Source: Paracentrotus lividus (Eukaryota > Echinodermata > Echinoidea > Camarodonta > Echinidae). From it: a DNA stretch of 64,000 bases. The notes below the pieces were generated by a model. It was not told the DNA's origin. It saw only the letters and a program-made list of their open reading frames with translations, and ran no database searches. The stretch covers positions 14,470,512 to 14,534,511 of the forward strand of contig CALNVZ010003426.1 of the NCBI GenBank assembly GCA_940671915.1, written 5' to 3'. Of this stretch, positions 1 to 12,800 are shown one piece after another; positions within the stretch are counted from its first letter, which is position 1; each line of letters begins with the position of its first letter. A program made the position numbers and the translations under genes.

Positions 1-3000
1 AGCAATCTTGTCTAAAACGAAAGGAGTTACAGCAAAAATAAACTTTCATAATAAATTGTCAATATGTACACGATAAGGTACCCTATATATTTTCATTTGC
101 TTGGATTACAATTTCAATGACTCGTGCAAATATATGATTTGAAGGCATGCAATATGGTAAAATGAGCAAAATATGATAAATGGGCAATTAATCCAGTCTC
201 CAAAGATCTAAGCTACGCCAACAAAAAGTAATCAGTTTAAGAAAATATTTTGGAGCATTATGAACACAGGAATGAGACCAAATCTGTGATGGATAGCTTT
301 GAGACTGCAACAGCCCCACCCCCCGCCCCACCCCAAATCCCTTAGCTGCTCCCTGCAACAGCCCCACCCCACCCCCACCCCAAACCCCTTAGCTGCTCTC
401 CCCGTCCTCAAGTGATGACATGAAAAAGATCAACATTACATGCATAACACAAGTAATAAATACAAACAAGTGACCAAAATGTAATCAGGAACCTGGACTT
501 TTTATATCGGAACCATGTGTATTCACTTCTGCAAACATTTTTATCCTGGAGTTGTTTGTCCTGTACAAAGAGAAATACAAGAATTAAGTCACCTTGAGTA
601 ATTATACTTTAATATTGATAATTTATAACTTCTGTGATTCTAATTCCCACTTTAAAATAATTATTCCTTCAAAATAATTGTCATCAATGTTTTGTTTCGG
701 CACTAACAATACTTTTAGTAGATCTATACCACTACCCATCCCCCCCCCTCCTCTGCCTCCGCCCCACAAGATCCATAGTACGTCACAAGCTTCGTAAAGT
801 GCATGCACATAAATCACAACACAACAACCAGGGTAAACCCAGCTGTCATTTAGAGTTAAGGTGTGGGGGGGGGGTCTCTACACCCCTGGGCCCTGCTCTA
901 ACGATACACATTCTCTAAAACAACACCCTTCCCCCTTCAAAAACACCTCTCCTCATACACAGACACCTGCAGTGATTCACACACACCCTCGCTGAACCAT
1001 TGCCATGCCATGCCGTTCCCAACATTCTGATATCCATATTGAAGCGGTAGCGAGAGTGTCCTTTTCATAAGGGTGTTCATGGAATTTGAGGAATGTTTGA
1101 ACTCCCATAAATTCATGGAGCCGACTTCTGACCTTGGAGTAATAACTGGTTAAAACATCCCTCATATTCCATCAACACCCCGTGCAAAAATGGGACACAC
1201 CCGGAGCACTAGACATCGCTTCAATACACGGAAGCCAATACACATACAGTGCATACACTAAACACGTGCACTCAGCGTTGACATCATAGCAAATGCACCG
1301 GCCCTCATGTCATTGTAATTCTGCCACTCCCACTTTCTCCTATATAAGGGATTTATCAGCACTTGAGACTGCAAACATATTTCATTCCATAGGTATTAAC
1401 ACACAATTCAGTATAAGTAGGGTACTCAATGCGGAGAAGGGTTCCAGTCAGGGTTGACGGAAGTCGTCCAGACTGTCGCCTGACACTTGTGGTGTGTGCC
1501 AATTGAGTCTGTGTATTGTGTCTAGACGACATCGTTCCTATAAACAATATTCCAGGCACTAGAGGGGTGGAGTAAGCACAAAACATAGTGATATCTCTTG
1601 ACTTTTCACCTACCCCGCATGATACCTACGTGAGTCATAAATTTATTTAAAGTGAGCAATGAAAGTTGACAAGACCGATTGTGTGGCGCCAAATGTAAGT
1701 GGCGACCAAACGAGTTGGTGACGTTAACTTAAGCATTTTTGGATTCTAAAAAAAATTGCAATCGCCGAATTATATAAAACTTATATGTATTTTGGTAAGT
1801 AAAAATGTTCATTAATAATCTTATTAAAACAGAATTGATAAAAAATATGGTAAACATTAATTATTTGCTTTCTACTGAGAGCTTGTTTTGTCTAAATATC
1901 GGATGGCTCGTTTAATATCGGATATACGGCGATTCGCCGCGATCGATTTTGGCAGTCAAAATCACGCTCTAAATAACATGAAATAATTGCTTGATTTTGA
2001 AACAGCAACTTATTTCTGTCGCGCAAATGCCGTTTTTAATAAATTACAAAAAAAAAAAAACATAAAAGAATCGGTAAATAATAATTATTTACTTACCAAA
2101 AGAACCTCTTCCGTCTGTAAATATCCGATGTGTTTGATGAGCTCAATGCGCCTGCGCCCTAAAAAAGCCAGCGCATGCGCGATATACAGCACGCATTTCC
2201 CATTCACTCCGCACCAATGTCCGATATGAAGCACGTGGCTATTTTTAGAAGGGTGTGGAAAATTCCATTGGTAGACCGTGGGCCGGTACCGATTTCACTT
2301 TTTTTTCCGATACAGCGAACATGTGACATCTCAGCTGTTTATTTCCAGCAAGGATCGTATCTCCCGTTCGGAATTTTTTTTTGGTCGTCGATCTTTTGGA
2401 GTCCAAAATTAACCTGGGTCATAAGGATTTCTGGAAATCACAATTATGGATTTTACCCCTGGATTTTACCCCTGGAAGATATTTTTTTAGCAGCAACCTG
2501 ACTCTACTGTGTTTGCAGTGCAATAGAAGGTAAGTCCATCTATCATATGCATGCAAGTTACCCTCCCGTGCGGGGCCCATTAGCTGTCTGGGGAGAGTTG
2601 AAGACCAATTTGTCCGATATTTAACACCGTCCGATATTTGGTGGTTTTACTCTATATAACTTATATTTTTGGCTTAATCTAAGGGCAAAAAACATTGCTT
2701 CAATTTTGTAAAGTGTCCGGACACCCACTTACACTTATGCATGGTCAATTCATAATTGACCTTGCACTGGGAAGTACCTTATTGCAGCAGTTTTCTTCCA
2801 ATGGAAAGTCAATGCAGAAAAGTGTCTTGAGCACCTACTGCCAAGTCAAGGTGGCATATCCAAAAAGGGTCTAAAAATTCTACTAAACAAAACTTTTAAA
2901 ATCTAATGGAAGAATTATATTGCAATGAGACTATAGATTATCTTAATTTATTTTGAGGTAGGTTTAAAGCTGGTTTCGCTAATTATCATTGAGAAGTTTC

Positions 3001-3110
3001 CTCATCAACCTAGAGGGCGACAGACAGCCATTTTACAGTACTGACTAATGTTGGTTTGCAGCTGTATGTGCCGGACACCCAACCCCCCATCCTACTGGTA
3101 GACTGACCAG
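1..3110. other. Intergenic stretch without a recognisable gene
   Basis: No reading frame here looks like a conserved protein. The stretch holds a two-copy C-rich tandem repeat near 307-402, a TATA-like TATATAAG near 1341 with no supported transcript, and AT-rich sequence around 1740-2100. Several scattered copies of CCGATAT or its complement lie near 1898, 1915, 2127, 2219, 2611 and 2629. There is a small perfect hairpin at 2743-2761 (GGTCAATT, 3-nt loop, AATTGACC). Short open frames on both strands look like chance. Confidence 0.6.
307..402. repeat. Two-copy C-rich tandem repeat
   Basis: Two adjacent ~47-bp units each start with GCAACAGCCCCACCCC and end with CTTAGCTGCT. They differ by a few C/A changes. 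This is seen directly; no function is inferred. Confidence 0.8.
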
Positions 3111-3112
3111 TC

Positions 3113-3131
3113 CCCGTCGCGAAGCGACGGG
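3113..3131. repeat. Perfect GC hairpin at the edge of the LINE fragment
   Basis: CCCGTCGC, a GAA loop, then GCGACGGG form a perfect 8-bp stem. It lies just upstream of the first recognisable LINE coding sequence and may mark its truncated 5' boundary. That role is inference. Confidence 0.6.
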
Positions 3132-3294
3132 AAATGACTGATGATGGAAAGTTGTGGGGCTGGTTCTTACCAACTAACTATGCTGTGCATAGGAAAGATA
3201 GAGAGTCAGACACCCATGGCGGTGGAGTATTCTTCATGCACAAAGTTGAATTACCTATAGTGGAAGGAAAGACCTGGAAAAGGAATCTGAGATT

Positions 3295-3723
3295 TTGTGG
3301 TGTCAGCTTAATGTAAAGAACCAAAGACCCATACTATTTGCAACAGTATATAAACCCAAACATAACGATATTGATACTGTAAACTCTCTTAGAGAATCAC
3401 TTGAACTGATAAATAATAACAACAAGCCCTATAATATTATCGTTCAGGGAGACTTTAACCAGAGTAGTAATATCAACTGGAAACAACTCACGGTGTTACA
3501 AGGAAGCTCACCTTCTAGAGAAGTTTCTGAAGCATTGTTAGATATTACGAACGTAAATGGTCTAGATCAGATAGTCACCAAACCAACAAGGGAACAAAAT
3601 ATATTAGATCTCATATTTACGAATAACATTGCTATCGTACAAGATGTAGACGTTATCGCAGGACTTAGTGATCATGATATTGTCAAATCGATATATTCAT
3701 GTAGAAATGAAGAGAAAATGTAA
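3295..3723 (+). pseudogene. LINE endonuclease domain remnant
   Basis: About 140 codons resemble the apurinic-type endonuclease of non-LTR retrotransposons. A central QGDFNQSS is followed by NGLDQIVTKPTREQNILDL and a final LSDHD motif, which carries the catalytic Asp-His pair. The N-terminal half is only partly present (3134-3316, with HGGGVFF) in a different frame. The domain nicks target DNA in intact elements. Here it is separated from the reverse transcriptase by frameshifts. Confidence 0.85.
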
Positions 3724-4338
3724 ACCAAAACGAAAGGTGTACTCAAGATCGAAAGCAGATGTGGTGAAAATTAAAGAAAGGATCAATCAATTCTATGAAC
3801 AGTATAAGGAATGTACTACTAATTCCACAACACAGGAAAAATGGGACTTATTTGAAAAAAAATTAAATCAATAATGAAAGACCATGTACCTGTAAAAACA
3901 ACCACAAATAGAAGAACCTCCCATGGTTTAGCAGAACTCATAGAAGATTGTGCAGAAAGAAAACAAGATTGTATAACAAAGCAAAGAACTAACCTGCCCA
4001 GTCACTGGGATGAGTATAAGAGATTTTGTAAAGTTGTTAGGAAAGAACTCAACAAATCTAAATCAGAATTTATAACTGATAGTTTACTAAGGTCTCTTAG
4101 AGATAATCCCAAAGTATTTTGGTCCATATTTACAAAATTAAGAAAGAAAGTACTGGTATTGAAGACTTTCTAGTAAAGATAAAGTAATAAGTGCTGACAA
4201 AGACAAAGCAGCATTACTGAGTGAAATACTTGTTAGTAACTTTACTCGTGAAGATACTACAAACATCCCAGCAGTTCAAGATAATCTATCCCTGAAATAG
4301 AGGATCTAGTCATTAGTGAATCTGGAGTATTCAAACAA

Positions 4339-5801
4339 TTGCAAAAGATTAATCCAAACAAGGCCTCTGGTCCGGATGATCTCCCACCATGGATCTATAA
4401 ATTAACAGCAAGTGAAATTGCTCCAATTTTAACTGACATCTATCAATCCTCAATAAATGAGAGCTATGTACCTATACAGTGGAAAAGAGCTAATGTCTGT
4501 CCTATCTTTAAGAAGGGCGATAAGTGTGACCCAACTAATTACAGAGGAGTATCATTAACTTGTATTGCTTGTAAAATCCTTGAACATATTGTACATTCCC
4601 ATATCATGAGCATTTAGAAATGCATGATATATGGTTGATAATCAGCATGGCTTCAGAGCCAAACGCTCTACCACTACTCAACTTGTACTTACTGTAAATG
4701 ATATCACAAATGCCCTTGAGAAGGGAAAATCTGTACATGTAGCATTTCTAGACTTTGCCAAAGCTTTCGACAAAGTACCCCATGAGAGATTGTTAAGAAA
4801 GCTAGAATCATATGGCATTACTGGATCCCTTCTAAAATGGGAAAGACATTTCCTCACTGGACGAACCCAAGCAGTTCTAGTCAACGGATCTCCTCCGAGG
4901 AGATGCCGGTTATATCTGGAGTTCCGCAGGGAACTGTGACAGGGCCACTGGATTTTCTAATGTACATCAATGATCTACCAGATGGCCTGTCTTCCACAAC
5001 TAGACTGTTTGCAGATGACTGTGTTGTTTACACGTCCGGTTCAACTACCAATGATTTCCAAATCCTCCAAGAGGATCTGTTAAAGCTTGAGGAATGGCAA
5101 AACAAGTGGGCTACATGTATGTCCTTCAACCCAGCTAAATGTGTCATCATGAAAATATCTTCCAAGAGAACTCAAGCACAATTAGATAGAGAGTACACCT
5201 TCTGTGGTCAACGACTACAAGAAGTATCCACATTCCCATACCTTGGTGTGGTGATAGATAATAATCTATGCTGGGACACTCAGGTCAACAAAGCCTGTGC
5301 CAAAGCTTCTAGAGTTCTGGGTTTCCTAAGACGAAATTTCTGGTCAGCTCCGAAAAGAGATTAAACACACTATCCTACCAAACACTGTGGAGACCGATTC
5401 TGGAGTACGCCTCCCCAGCATGGGACCCCCATCTCAAGAAGGACAAACAGAAAATCGAAGCCATCCAGAGAAAGGCAGCTCGGTTTGTATGGGGACTATA
5501 GACAAACCAGTAGCGTCTCAACAATGTTGCAGACCTTGCAGTGGGAATCCCTAGATTGACAGAAGAAAAAATGCCAGACTTTGTCTAATGTTCCAAATCA
5601 TAAAAGAACTTGTTGCCATCAATCCTGATGACTTCATCCACGTCAACTCCCGTCCAACAAGAGGGAACAGTATCAAGCTCCAACGTCAGTTTCATCAAAC
5701 GCAATGTCCACAAGTTCAGCTTCTTCCCCCGAACAGCGAAGGACTGGAATGAACTCAATATCGACACAAAGTCACACCTGATTAAACGAAAAGCCCAGTA
5801 A
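4339..5801 (+). pseudogene. LINE reverse transcriptase remnant
   Basis: The fingers and palm motifs appear in order across three or more frames: NKASGPDD, IFKKGD, FLDFAKAFDKVPH, SGVPQGT, then LFADDCVVY as the catalytic box, then FNPAKC and YLGVVID. A shift near 4880-4920 separates the first palm half from the catalytic half. A further shift near 5364 separates the thumb-like C-terminus, which ends near 5801 (SSNVSFIKRNVHKFSFFPRT, then AKDWNELN). In intact elements this enzyme copies RNA at the nicked target. The copy here is not functional. Confidence 0.88.
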
Positions 5802-5899
5802 GACCCGACCTTCTCATAAGCCGATTTAGTTATAACAAAGTTGGCGAAGTACAGCTAGCCTGCATATGCCGACTCAACCAAGACAAAACAAGACAAGAC

Positions 5900-6715
5900 A
5901 AGGTATACCCCGAATCTCTCACAAGTAATATATTTTAAAAAAATGATACTCACATTGAATTTATTTTAACTACATGTACCAAGAATACAAGAGCAGATAC
6001 ATGTAACTGTTAGGTTTTTCCACATATTTATGTTGACATAGGGCCTATATTAACAATGAGTGATTGATGTTTGAAGGCAAAAATCAGTTCCAAACACGTA
6101 ACTTGTTCATATCGCAGGTACGGTACATGGCGATATAAACCCCCGGTCGCGAGCGCCGTCTGCTAGCAAGCTACATGTAGCTAGGAGGCTAGAGCAGGCG
6201 GCTTTAGCGCTCCGTATGCGCTGCTGTTCAAAAGCACAGCGATTTTTTTTCTACTTCCGGGGCTACCCATCAACAAGGTCACTCATCAATATTCAACGTA
6301 AATGAACAGATCCCTTCTACAGCGCTGTCGCCTTCGGCGCCAGCGCTGTCTATAGTTATGTCAGTGGATGATGCCTGGCACTGCGCTGCGCACATTGAAT
6401 TTTTAACTCCACAAATCCTCGAATGATCATGTTACATTAGCATATTGGCATATGAAATACACTACCGTTGTGCCTTCGAATGTACAATAAAATTTAGACT
6501 CGTCACTTATTTTTTTGGTAAGTCCTCAGTTTTTGCTACGCCTAGATCTATGTTTTATATTTCCATCCACGGAATGCACCATTCGATTTGTTGAAGTTCC
6601 TATTATATTTCTTTTTTTTATACTAAAAAGTATTGTAACAGTGGCTTTCTGTGGAAAGGTTTTGTGAAGTCGAGTCTTGCATTTTTTCTTGCGAAATGGT
6701 CCACGTCCATGATCC
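5900..6715. other. Gene-free stretch upstream of SETDB1
   Basis: No protein-like frame was found. Locally GC-richer patches near 6140-6240 and 6315-6350 contain palindromes such as AGCTACATGTAGCT and CAGCGCTG repeats. The rest is AT-rich with poly-T runs. Confidence 0.5.
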
Positions 6716-6719
6716 ACGT

Positions 6720-6870
6720 TGGTTATGATTGACAGCGCGCACGTTAAAAGCGTTCTTTCGGGAAACAGCTGAATCGCGTTGTTCAGTTACGGTCAACGCA
6801 CTTCAGTCATCGCAACCAGGAGGCGGAGCTTCCTGCGAAAGCTAGTCAGAGCGCCCAACAATCAAAATGC
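6720..6870 (+). promoter_or_regulatory. Candidate SETDB1 promoter or first-exon region
   Basis: This is a CpG-richer patch (ACAGCGCGCACG, GAATCGCGTTG, GGAGGCGGAGC) about 1.4 kb upstream of the first coding exon. Coding starts just after a 3' splice site, so a non-coding or short coding 5' exon must lie upstream. This patch is the most promoter-like sequence there. No TATA box or donor site could be assigned with confidence. Confidence 0.3.
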
Positions 6871-8242
6871 ATTGTCCTCTAGCTCTGTACGTACGAGCTT
6901 GTAGACGTTTCTTTGTGCTGCACTCTGTACTAAAATGTAGTAATACTAAAGTAGCTAGACCAGGCTCTGGTCGTTTGAAACTTACACCTTTCTCTAATGA
7001 CTCTACTTCTCATCATTTCTCTTTTCATCACAAATCCACTTCCCCAAATGTGCTTACAGAACGATAGTGTGTATGTGTACATGTTGATGAGAAAATACAG
7101 GATGTTCAAGCCAGGCAGTGGACTATAAAGTAGCCTGTCCCTGGACTGCAGTGCACATGGTGCAGTTCATGTCAATTTTATATTGAGCTGTCTCTGTATC
7201 GGACCACAGTAAGAGTTCCTTTTTGCGACAGCCATCCAAATTGAAAAATAACAATGTGGAAATAACAATATTTTAAACATAAAATGTGATGGGAAAAGCT
7301 GTAAAAAGTTTCAAAAATGTGCAGTTTCAGAAAATTTGCAGTTTATTCTAGTAAAAAAAAAGACAAGAGGAATAGTCGAACCTATATCTTCAGCGTCACT
7401 GGCTCACTTTCTCACCACTATCACTAACAAGATGACTCGAGGATTTTTTTGTTTGTGAATAAATCTTCAATAGCAAAAGCTGAACATCCAATATATTTTA
7501 GATGGGCATGTACACAGGTGTGCTGTTTCAATTTATTTTGAGTTGCTGTTGCAAGCTGAACTCTTTCCTGACCCCATAAAATATTGCAATCTAACGTTGG
7601 GCTTGAAATACTGGGGCTCTGCCTCTGCGGCTAATTTTGAGAAGCTCCTTACCCGGTTCATGTCAGATGTTTATTATTCAATCACACGTGTGCACAGTCT
7701 CTGCTTTAGTTTGACAGAATTAATTTTAGTTTTATTTTTTATTTTTTCCTTTTTTTCGGTGTACATGATCTACAAATGTAGCCCTAAAATCTAGAAATTT
7801 TTAAAAGAGATTTTTCTGTTTTTTTTCTTTAATGAAGGGGAACCTTAAATTTTCTTCAAAACAAAGTTGCCAAACTAAGTTATTAGAACCTCATACGCAG
7901 GCATGCTATAATTAGAACAACTTCAAGTATGGCAGACATTCACATCACACATAACATTAGGTGTGGAAGTGAAGGACTTCTACTGTAGATTTTCTGGTCT
8001 ATGTCCAAACTTTGTAGATAAATCTAAACAGCTTAAACTTGATAGATTTTATATGCGATGAGGAGTGGAGGTTGTAAATCTTCCCCCCCCCACCACCGAT
8101 GTTTGTCCAATAGTTCCATAATTTTTTGTTTTTCTTTTCTCTCTCTGTCTGTGTTCTTCTCCTAGTCCTAGCTGACCTACATTATCTACATGTAAAGTTA
8201 GGATGTGAATTGATCTGAGGCAGTTTTTCTCTGACATTGTAG
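6871..8242 (+). other. Probable 5'-most intron or UTR of SETDB1
   Basis: AT-rich sequence without a recognisable gene. It ends in a pyrimidine-rich acceptor (TTCTCTGACATTGTAG) immediately before the first coding exon. The upstream donor cannot be identified. Confidence 0.4.
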
Positions 8243-8259
8243 CAGACAAGGACATCACC

Positions 8260-9838
8260 ATGGCTAAGATTGCTGAGGCTTTCATGATGAAGGTGACCAC
8301 TGGCTTAGATGAGGCACTGGCTAAGCTTGACCACAAGATTGCAGATTTTACTGCAGGTGATAATGATAATAGAAAATAATAGTAGTATAACAATAATAAT
8401 AATAATGATAATAAATCGTCTTTTTTACCCAGGGTAGCCTCTTCAGTTCTTTACAAAAACTCTGTAATGACATGAAATGAATCCTGCTCAAATCATGGAC
8501 CCTACTAGATCTGGTACTTCAGACAAGCTGGAACCATCAAACGTCCATTCTAGTAGGGTCCATGCTCGGATGCTACCCATCTTTGTAAGTCTGTATGACT
8601 TGGCTGGGAATCAAACCAATACTACATTTTCTACAAGCAGACATGAAATGTGTGATTCAATATAAATTTTTAAAGAAATTGAATATTGACATAATGGCAA
8701 ATGAATGAAATACAGGGTTTATTCAAATTATTTATGCCAACATTTCCTATGGTGACATTTTGTCCAAGCTTTATGTCATCAAAAAAAATTGAATTAGGGT
8801 TATGATTGGATTTTAATTAGTTGAGTATACATGTAGGTTTTAGACAAAAGTAATGGTAGTTGAATAATGTTTCTCTCAATTCTCAACACTAACATGTTTA
8901 AGAAGTTGCCCTGAAAATCAATTTGCCCCCCCCCCCCAAAAAAAATAGAATTATCTGTTCAATTCTCAGTGGACGCTTGGTATGAAAGTGAAATCTCACT
9001 CATGATTGTTTATTTTTCGTTTGATTTTCAGTGGAGACGCCCCAGAATGAGAAGCTTCTGAGTGACATTGGTAGCATGCATCACCACATTGAAGACCTGC
9101 ATGATGAAATACAAGGTCTACTCAATGAAAAAGAGTAAGAAAAGTATATCTTTTTTTTACTTTTAATCCTAATCAGACGGGGAAGGGGAGGGGAGGGGGG
9201 ATGTATTTCATCCCCTCGATGTTCGCAGCAATACGCTCCATAGGTAATTGTTCTGATGTTCAAAGTTGGGTGGATGTATTATAAGTGTTTACTTTGCTAA
9301 TGAATAATAAGTACTTTTCAATTGTGATTAACATCACTCTTTGACACCTTCATGTTGGCCAGATACTGTGCACCTCAAATCCAGTATACAGTATGCATTA
9401 TTCACAAGTTATCCGGACCCCAAAACGTATTATTGAACAGAGTCACGATTTGCTGTGAAAAGTGGTAAAAAAACACACAAAACCTGTGACAGAGACATTT
9501 TGAGATATATTAATTTATTCTTAAATTATTGTTCCACAGACAACGGAAGGAGGCTGAAAAGAAGAAACAAGACGAGTATGACCGGGACCATCTCTTCAAA
9601 TCAACGATCTCAACCAATAACCCCAAGACAATCCATGAGCTCTATGAAGAGATGGACCTCCTCGACATCGATTCAGAGTCCGATGACGGAGACAGCGGGA
9701 ACGAGATGGACGATGAAGGCGATACTGCGGGCGAAGACGAGGTCATCTTTCTTGGAAAGATAGACCAACCAACGAGGCAGAAGAGATCGGCAAATGAAGC
9801 GCGTCTGACGCCGCCCGGCCCGCTCAGTCGGCCAGCAG
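8260..9838 (+). CDS. SETDB1: SETDB1 exons 1-3: N-terminal coiled coil and acidic region
   Basis: Exons 8260-8356, 9032-9134 and 9540-9838 encode residues 1-166. They start [21 protein letters not shown] Glu/Lys/Gln-rich heptad-like stretch ([20 protein letters not shown]) suits the N-terminal coiled coil of SETDB1, where a partner such as ATF7IP is known to bind in vertebrates. An acidic segment follows and ends in [10 protein letters not shown] near residue 135. That is a hydrophobic core flanked by acids, as in SUMO-interaction motifs. The SUMO role is inference. Confidence 0.88.
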
Positions 9839-12800
9839 GTCAGTTTGTTTTGAAAACACAAATTATTTTCAAAATGTTTAATTAGAATGAATATTTGTCA
9901 GAGATATATTTTATGGTGTTCTGTTTTCCCTAGGAGCTGGGACTGGCTACACAGAACAATTTACAATAGCTGTACCCATTTGGAATACATACTTGTACAT
10001 GAACAGTGCAAACATGAAATTACAAAATGTATTTGTGGGGCTCTAGAATACTCATATTAATGGATTTTCATCAAGTTAGTGTAAACAGGGTGGAGGGGGG
10101 GGGGGGTCTAGATTCATATTTGACTCTAATCACCACTCAGTAAAGCCTTAGGGTTAATCACTGAACTGCTTGAAGTTGTTAACTGTAATTATTTTTTAAA
10201 TACTTGTCCGTAACCTTTGGACTGAATGGTGGTATCACTTCTAAAAATGTAGCTTACTATAGATCCTTTGATGATTTCCTGTGTATTGAATTTTTTTCTT
10301 CAGGACGCTCAGAAGCAGGGGCTGTAGAAAAGACTGCATCACCAGCAGTATCGGCAGCACCTGTGGGTTCATCCCAGAAAGCACCAGCAGCTGTCCCAAG
10401 CACCCCAGAGTTACCCCAGGTAACATCAATACCAAGTGCCCACGAACCCCCAAAGGCTCCCATTGCCTCCCAAGTACCCATAGGACAAGTAATGTCCACA
10501 TCCTCCAGGAGCCGAGTTGCTCCGACAGTACCTGGCATTACTACTAAGTCAATGGTGATTCAAGGTACTCCTGTCACCATAGTTCAACAGGACGGTGCTT
10601 CAAAGAGTGTTCTTTTACCACCGGGAGTGTTAACTGGACAGATGCAAGGTTCGTCAAAGACAATTGTTTTACCCGCATCTATGTTACCAGGACCAAAGAA
10701 TCTCCCACTGTCCAAAATGCCCTTGAATTATCGGATGGTAACCATCGCGAGGGGTGAGGGCGGAAGAGAACTGAAGAGCGTCAAACAGATGGTGCTGGAA
10801 AACCCCCATGGTGTGCCAGTGGATGGAAAAGTGGTATTGAAACTGCAAGAAGGACCTCAGCAGCAACTAGTACAGGTCAATCAGTTTGGACAACCCCTCA
10901 AGATGCAGGATGCCTCGAAGGCCACACCTAGTTCCTCTACTGCAACGATCCCTCTTGATGATGAAGACGATGATGACATTGTGATGCTGGGAAGCACTCC
11001 TGCAACGGGTGTTGCAAAGAAGAGCACAACTCTTAGAGCGACTGCGAGAGCGCCCTCTGCCCTCCCTGGCCAGGGAGGAAGTCCAGGAAAGGTCCGTCAA
11101 GGAGTGCAGCTGATACATGGGGGTGACTATGATACTCATCTCATGGAAGGAGAAGAAATTATGTTCACCGATGATGATGCTACGTAAGTATTTAGTTGGT
11201 CAAGTAGAGGTATTTTTAGGGCAATATTTTTTTTAAACACCTGGGTGCCTGTGACAGCTCTCCTTGGTGCCAGTAATTGGTACTTGGAGAGCACTAACAG
11301 TTGCATTGAATATAGCACCATCTGGCTAGACATGTTTTGAAACGATTGTAGATGTCTATATAGGAATAACCAACAAGACAGCAATCTTGGGAGTTTAAAT
11401 TCTACTCCAAGTTTCCCTGTACAATCATCAACAATCACAGGCAGTTGCATATTTTATTTCTTGATGACAGATTGCCAGAGCTTGTTGAAGGAAAGAAGGT
11501 ACTAGCAAAGGGTGAAGAGAGCTTCTGGTTTCTTGGGACACTCATTGGTCCTCCTATACATCATAAAGGAATGGTAAGCTTTCATTCTTAGGACACCCTA
11601 TTATGGGTGTCCTTGCCTTATGTGTGACACATGACAAGTCCTGTTGGATAGTACAGTAGAGAATTTGTTGAAGGGTCAATATGAGTCCACTTTTCCTCCT
11701 TGAATTATACCCAGTTATATTTTTGTTTCATTCCTGCAAGTTTGATGAATAATAGAATTTCTATTTAGTGACCCTTTATGAATGAAACATATTTTTTGTT
11801 GTTGACAATTTGAACATGAAAATAGTAGTCCTGCATTCTTCTTTTGGATTGCTAATTAAGAAATTTTAGTTATTATTTTTACATTTCAAACTGTTCTAAA
11901 TTTGATGGTGTAATGAACTACAACAAAAGCAGAGTCCCCAAATTTGTCAGTGATTTTGGCTCCTTCTTTTATTTGTTGACAGAATTCCAAAGATAAAAGT
12001 TAAAATCATCAATAAGAAAAAAAAAAAAAATCTTTCCTTCCTATGTTTTGATGCTTTATGTACATGTATTAACCCTAAAAAGGCCGGGTTATTTTTGCCA
12101 TCTCACAGCCGGGGGGGGGGCTGATTAGGCCCCCCCTTCAGATCTCGGCCGCCGATCGCGCGAGCGCCGCGAAAATTTGCACAATAGTAGTATGTGATGT
12201 AATCTACAAGACTGTATAGTTCGTTTTTCCAAAATTATGTCTTTTTAATTTATATTAATTAATTATGCTAATTTATGCATGAAATCATACTTTTTGCTCT
12301 AAATCATCAAATAAAGCTCCTAGAATGCTAATTCTTGGTGTAAATATTGTTTTTAGCATTCCTAACGATTGTACGGGAAAAAAAATTCCGTTATCAAATT
12401 CAATTTCTTATGTATTTTATTGTTTTGGGAATTTCTTATGTATTTCTTTGTTTTTCGACTTATGTATTTTATTGTTTTTTTGTTTGGAAAACTTCGGTCA
12501 TTATTCATCTCTGAATATTACAGCAATATCAACTAATATAATGGCTATTAATCATATTTTAAATACTAAAATGTGATTTTAGCATTAAAAGCCATTTCCC
12601 ATATGTTTTGTACACAAATACAGAAAATTTCAGTTTTTTGAGTCTGCGCTGCATTACATAATATTGTGCAATTTCCAAACCGTACGCTCAATATTTTTCA
12701 AATTAGTTTTAAAAGTTGCGTAAGATGTTAGGGAATAAAGTCATAAATGCGCAGAGCGCGAAATTTTTTTTTGGCGACATGACTGCGCGAAATGTCGAGG

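Larger units (their letters stand above)
3125..5895 (+). mobile_element. Degenerate non-LTR (LINE) retrotransposon, endonuclease plus reverse transcriptase
   Basis: The conceptual protein is broken into at least six overlapping frames by frameshifts and stops. An endonuclease C-terminal part is at about 3295-3723, with GDFN and, near its end, LSDHD. The reverse transcriptase follows at about 4339-5364, with NKASGPDD, QWKRANVCPIFKKGD, NYRGVSLT, QHGFRAKRSTTTQL, FLDFAKAFDKVPH, SGVPQGT, the catalytic LFADD and YLGVVID. The C-terminal region runs to about 5801. It ends in a simple GACAA-type tail near 5880-5901. The general plan is Jockey/CR1-like; the clade is not assigned. It is a dead copy with no ORF1 seen. 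Confidence 0.9.

Noticed and set aside
1356..1586. Minus-strand 76-codon frame near a TATA-like box
   Set aside because: No similarity to a known protein, and the TATA-like sequence is on the other strand. Likely chance.
3125..5895. Active retrotransposon or retrovirus
   Set aside because: Multiple frameshifts and stops, no LTRs, no gag, protease or envelope-like sequence. It is a dead non-LTR element.
10204..10303. Upstream extension of SETDB1 exon 4
   Set aside because: The frame is open, but a strong TTTTTTTCTTCAG acceptor at 10291-10303 and phase agreement with exon 3 place the exon start at 10304.
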